Assembly: GCA_000349905.1 (NCBI GenBank)
Contig: KB722743.1
Coordinates: 154,791 to 218,790 of the forward strand
Reading direction: 5' to 3'
Length of the DNA stretch: 64,000 bases
Origin: Volvariella volvacea V23
Taxonomy: Eukaryota > Basidiomycota > Agaricomycetes > Agaricales > Pluteaceae
Notes under the pieces: model-generated
What the model was told of the DNA's origin: nothing
The model's database searches: none
The model's input: the letters and a program-made list of their open reading frames with translations, nothing else
Shown here: positions 60,339 through 64,000 of the stretch, piece by piece
Layout: the number at the start of each line of letters is the position of its first letter
Numbering within the stretch: the stretch's first letter is position 1
Position numbers and translations under genes: made by a program

Positions 60339-62510
60339 ATGACGGCAGCAATGACCGAACAGCCGCGCCATCGACATCCCACTGGAGCGAGCACAACCAC
60401 GCTGTCATCAAGCACGACCTCGCTACTGCCATCTATAGCCAGTTCAACCTCGACACCGGCAGAATCTCCTTTGCGTTCGGGAGCACAAACACAGCCTGGG
60501 TCTGGATCTGTGTCGTCGTTCAAGTTGAAGCCTCCGCCGTTGACGAAGAAATTGTCCGCCTCGTCACTGAAGGAGAGGTTGACTCGGTTGTCGAATATAC
60601 ATAACCCGGTTGCGACATTGCATGCTAATGTTAAGTGCGTATGGTTTCTCTGCTGGTTTTCTTAGTCTGGTCGTCTATTCGGGGTGTTAATTTGCCGTTC
60701 CCCTCCTACGCGTCTATCTCCACGTCCAATTTCGTTGAACATGCCGAACGGAACGCATATACTCGCACGCTACGCAATTCTGCTCTTGAACCTGTTGTCT
60801 ACCTGTGGGATGGAATTGGGTAGGTTCGTGCCAGCACAAATACCAAGGAAGAGGAGATTACAGATGTTGGCTGTGGCTATATGGTCAGTTTGTATCATCA
60901 TCACGAGTTCCACGTTTTTCTATCTCTGGTATGTGATTATTCAGTTTTGACTGTGCTACGACTTACTAGATCCCCATCTTGAACCCTTTCACTTGGATTA
61001 TCGATTCGGCCGTTGGGTTATATCGGTTATCTCTGGTCATCGAACCACACCGACTTCCTCGTATCACGTATCCACAAATCGCATAACACGGCGATATAGC
61101 TCATTCCCCCCGCTATGGCCAATATTAGCAATATACATGATCTGGGTATTATGGATAGATAAGAGCCCTGAGAATGGCGGTAGGAGTAGCCGCTGGTTTA
61201 GATCATCAAGGTTCTGGAAATACTTCGCGGATTATTACCCTGCTTCGTTCTTGAAGGTGAAACCCACTCCATTGGCAAAATGCGAACTAAACTGAATATT
61301 CATCGTGTATAGGAAGCTGAACTCCCTCCTGATCGACCATATGTGTTTGGATATCACCCGCATGGTATGTCGCGCTTGTCATACATCAAGATAGAAATGT
61401 TAATACTCTTGTATAGGCATTATTGGAATGTCGGTTTTGTTCCTTTACTATATCGTATATGCGTCTTAACTTTGGTCTACAGGGGTGCACTAGCGACTTT
61501 CGCTACAGAAGGTAAGTACTAACCCACTCATCCGGACTAAGCCTTCATCTTACCAGCTCACTTCTCTCCAGCCACTGGTTTCTCCGATGCTTTCCCCGGA
61601 ATCAAACCCCACCTCCTAACCCTTGCGAGCAACTTCAAAGTTCCCTTCTACCGAGACATCATGCTCGCCATGGGAATTTGCAGCGTAAGCAAACAATCGT
61701 GTTCGAACATTCTAAAGGCTGGGCCTGGATCGGCGATTACGATTGTAGTTGGTGGAGCGGCGGAGAGTTTGAGTGCTAGACCTGGAACGGCGGATTTGAC
61801 TTTGAGGAGAAGGTGAGTTGGTATATGGTTTTTGGAGTATTATATGGATTGATATGGGGCAGGTTGGGATTCATCAAGGTTGCCATTCAACACGGTGCGG
61901 ACCTTGTTCCTGTCTTCTCCTTTGGCGAGAACGATGTTGGTGTACCAATTCTATATTTCCAGTGGCGCGTTTGCTGACACCCGCGTTTAAACACGTATCT
62001 GTTAGATCTACGAGCAAATGCCGAATGAGAAGGGAACAACGGTGTACATGCTACAAAAGAAGTTCCAATCGATATTTGGGTTTACTTTACCTCTGTTCCA
62101 TGGTAGAGGGTTGTTGAACTGTATGTTTCGCTTTTCTTTCTTGTTGGTTGGCTGACAGCATTGTTACCGTTGTAGACAACTTGGGGTTGATGCCTTATAG
62201 AAGGCGGATTGTTGCAGTCAGTGAGTGGACCCCCCCCCCCCCCCCTTCTTCGCTCTCCGTTGCGCCGTTACTGACACGCACCGTCCAGTTGGTAAACCAA
62301 TTCACGTAGAACAATGTGACAAACCTTCTCTAGAAGAAGTCATGCGCATACAAAAGCTTTATATCGAGGAATTGACACGGTGAATCGTCCTTCTCTGTTT
62401 GAGGCCCTTTGGATTTGACGGTTACTGACTATATTGCGCATAGCATATGGAATACCTACAAGAATGAGTTTGCGAAAACTAGGTTGAGAGAGTTGAACAT
62501 TGTAGATTAA
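60339..62510 (+). CDS. DGA1: Diacylglycerol O-acyltransferase, type 2 (DGAT2/Dga1)
   Basis: This enzyme transfers an acyl group from acyl-CoA to diacylglycerol, the last step of triacylglycerol synthesis, at the ER and lipid droplets. The start is ATG 60,339. The N-terminal ~90 residues are Ser/Thr-rich and disordered. Blocks then follow in family order: [18 protein letters not shown] and a hydrophobic hairpin, [36 protein letters not shown], the active-site motif FGYHPHG with the catalytic His (about 61,340-61,364), [90 protein letters not shown] and [13 protein letters not shown]. It ends RELNIVD at 62,510. About a dozen introns join in frame. One intron holds a run of about 16 C (62,230-62,245). 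It looks complete and active. Confidence 0.92.
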
Positions 62511-62973
62511 GTTGATACCCTTCCCGGGTTCCTCCATTCCTTCCTTCCGTCTTCTATTACGCATCGTCGTGCAACTTTCGTCGTGCATTATGCAACATGG
62601 ACCACCTACTACTCAGCATCACTACCAGTGTTTAGCGTTTTCATTTTGGGGTTGATATTGGACAAATGTTCCACTCCATCCTATATTCCATTCCGCTCCT
62701 TCGCTCAGGTACTTGTTTTCTTGGGTCACATTCTTTGCTTCCGCGTGTATACTTCCATGACATTGATTGCTTGATTGGAAATGTTGTCCAAGTGAGATGA
62801 ATCGACAGAACAATCCAGGCGAGGAGGGTTTAACCAAGAAGGGGGAGAATGTTGAATTGGCGCTGGCCCTAAGCGCAATTCCCCAGCACCCACTATTTGT
62901 TGTGCTCGAGCACTAATTCCTCCGAACTGCCAGTACCTGGACACTTAGACTTGCAGCCCGCCAAATTGACACC
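62511..62973. other. Spacer between convergent genes
   Basis: This is 3' flanking DNA of the acyltransferase and of the next minus-strand gene. Nothing else is recognised. Confidence 0.4.
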
Positions 62974-63489
62974 CTAATACACACGGCCAATCTTAACCAT
63001 AGCAGCCAAATTGTGTATTATCGATAGCGGTGGGGGGTAGCCTCGGAAGAACTTGGAGCCCGTGAAGTCTACGGTGCGAGTGGGTGTGGGACAGCGGAGG
63101 CCAATTCCCTGGTTATTCAACTTCATTCCAAGCTGCCCATTTTGCTGAGTAAAATTGAGGTATACTCCGTCAATTTGAAGTGCCTGGATGTGCTTATTAG
63201 CAGTCGGTGCATTGTATGCATGTATCAGTGCTTAGCAATGGTGTTCCGCAGCTCTCCAATTAGGACTTCGACCTGTCAAATCAAGAAGAGCGATAGTTGA
63301 AATACCAGCGATAACAGCATAGGGATATAACTCCGTGGGTGGCGGGGTTACAACGCGATATGTCAGTGACGTCGGTCTCTGGTGGGTCGAGGACTCCGCT
63401 CGAAAAAGGCATACACTGAACATTTTGGGATTTGCTTTATGGGACCCTGAATAAGGCGGTGCAACCATGCCACGATTAAAGTGGGTCAT
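62974..63489 (-). CDS. Small unrecognised protein, two exons
   Basis: ATG 63,489 opens MTHFNRGMVAPPYSGSHKAN and runs to VIAGISTIALLDLT. A possible 49-nt intron (GTCGAAG...GCTAAG, about 63,227-63,275) joins in frame to LIHAYNAPTANKHIQALQID, FTQQNGQLGMKLNNQGIG and the end NLAAMVKIGRVY at 62,974. The donor GTCGAA is unusual for this window, where GTAAG-like donors are common, so the junction is doubtful. The product would have about 155 residues, one weakly hydrophobic segment and no domain that I know. Confidence 0.45.
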
Positions 63490-64000
63490 CGATGTTCAAA
63501 GGGTCCTGTCTATAGAGTAGAAAGTAAGCAATCTGACGCAAATCTATCGTAGTATCTCCAGTTGGTGACAAGTTTTAGTGATTCCGATATGTGGTTCTAT
63601 TAGTATCGAGGTATCATTAAGGAACGATGAGCAACTGAGGTCCTTTGAACAATCTGGGTTGCTCATTGACAGGGCCAAGTGAGGCTGGAGTGGAGAATGT
63701 AGGGTAAGATTGCTATACTTTCCATTTAGTTGTGCGGTGAATGATGTTGAGGTTAGCGATAACCCTCACCAGGCCGCCGTCGGTTGACCCACAACATGAC
63801 CTTAATCTGTTGGGCTGTCAAACTCGATTACAACACCTATGCTATCCAATGGCTCGAGCCACTTTTAACATCTGTCAAACGGATGCATCATCAGACTCGA
63901 GTTACGTCCTCGATATGTGTAGTACAAGGAATGTAGATTTCCTTCTATCACTCATGTCGTGTTCGACAGGCACAATCGCTGAGAAATACAACTTGTCACC
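63490..64000. other. Window end, no gene recognised
   Basis: Upstream DNA of the small gene at 63.0-63.5 kb. No exon or repeat that I can support. Confidence 0.4.

Overview
The window is nuclear DNA from a filamentous fungus, most likely a basidiomycete of the mushroom class (Agaricomycetes). The evidence is genes cut by many 45-70 nt introns with GT..AG ends and small exons, and families typical of that group: NACHT-like NTPases with the short N-terminal motif these fungi carry, kinase-like APH proteins, an F-box protein and hAT/pogo transposon relics. No species can be named from the sequence alone. Two runs of 100 N (26,854-26,953 and 39,163-39,262) are assembly gaps, and both lie inside repeats.

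Layout. 1-6.2 kb: no recognisable gene. 6.2-12.8 kb: two tandem minus-strand MFS transporter paralogues. 15.4-17.7 kb: a plus-strand MFS permease of the allantoate permease (Dal5) type. 18.8-20.0 kb: a secreted M43-type metalloprotease with a stop in frame. 20.7-27.5 kb: two divergent NADPH-dependent reductase paralogues (extended SDR, ketoreductase/Gre2-like); the first looks intact, the second is split by an LTR insertion. 28.6-32.8 kb: two related NACHT-like genes on the minus strand, both with ruined nucleotide-binding motifs, flanking an NmrA-like SDR gene. 33.2-35.0 kb: a secreted SGNH/GDSL esterase. 36.3-37.5 kb: an unrecognised five-exon gene. 38.7-43.0 kb: a transposon graveyard, with an inverted-repeat element around a gap and then a solo LTR inside a decayed hAT transposase that itself sits in a decayed pogo-like transposase. 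44.9-45.9 kb: a kinase-like APH protein. 46.1-47.0 kb: a non-autonomous DNA element with 13-bp inverted ends. 47.5-53.0 kb: three genes of unknown or doubtful function. 53.2-57.3 kb: two conserved housekeeping genes, tubulin-folding cofactor B and CDC48/p97. 57.7-59.9 kb: a solo LTR next to a broken F-box gene. 60.3-62.5 kb: a type 2 diacylglycerol acyltransferase. 63.0-63.5 kb: a short unrecognised gene.

The right third is a stable housekeeping block (protein quality control, microtubule assembly, storage lipid synthesis). The left two thirds are accessory: transporters, secreted hydrolases, small oxidoreductases and NLR-like fragments, with wide gene-poor spacers and repeated transposon damage. 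Four transposon insertions can be resolved to the base at one or both ends. The most unusual feature is the pair of NACHT-like genes that share the same loss of Walker A and Walker B residues, which suggests the loss predates their duplication.
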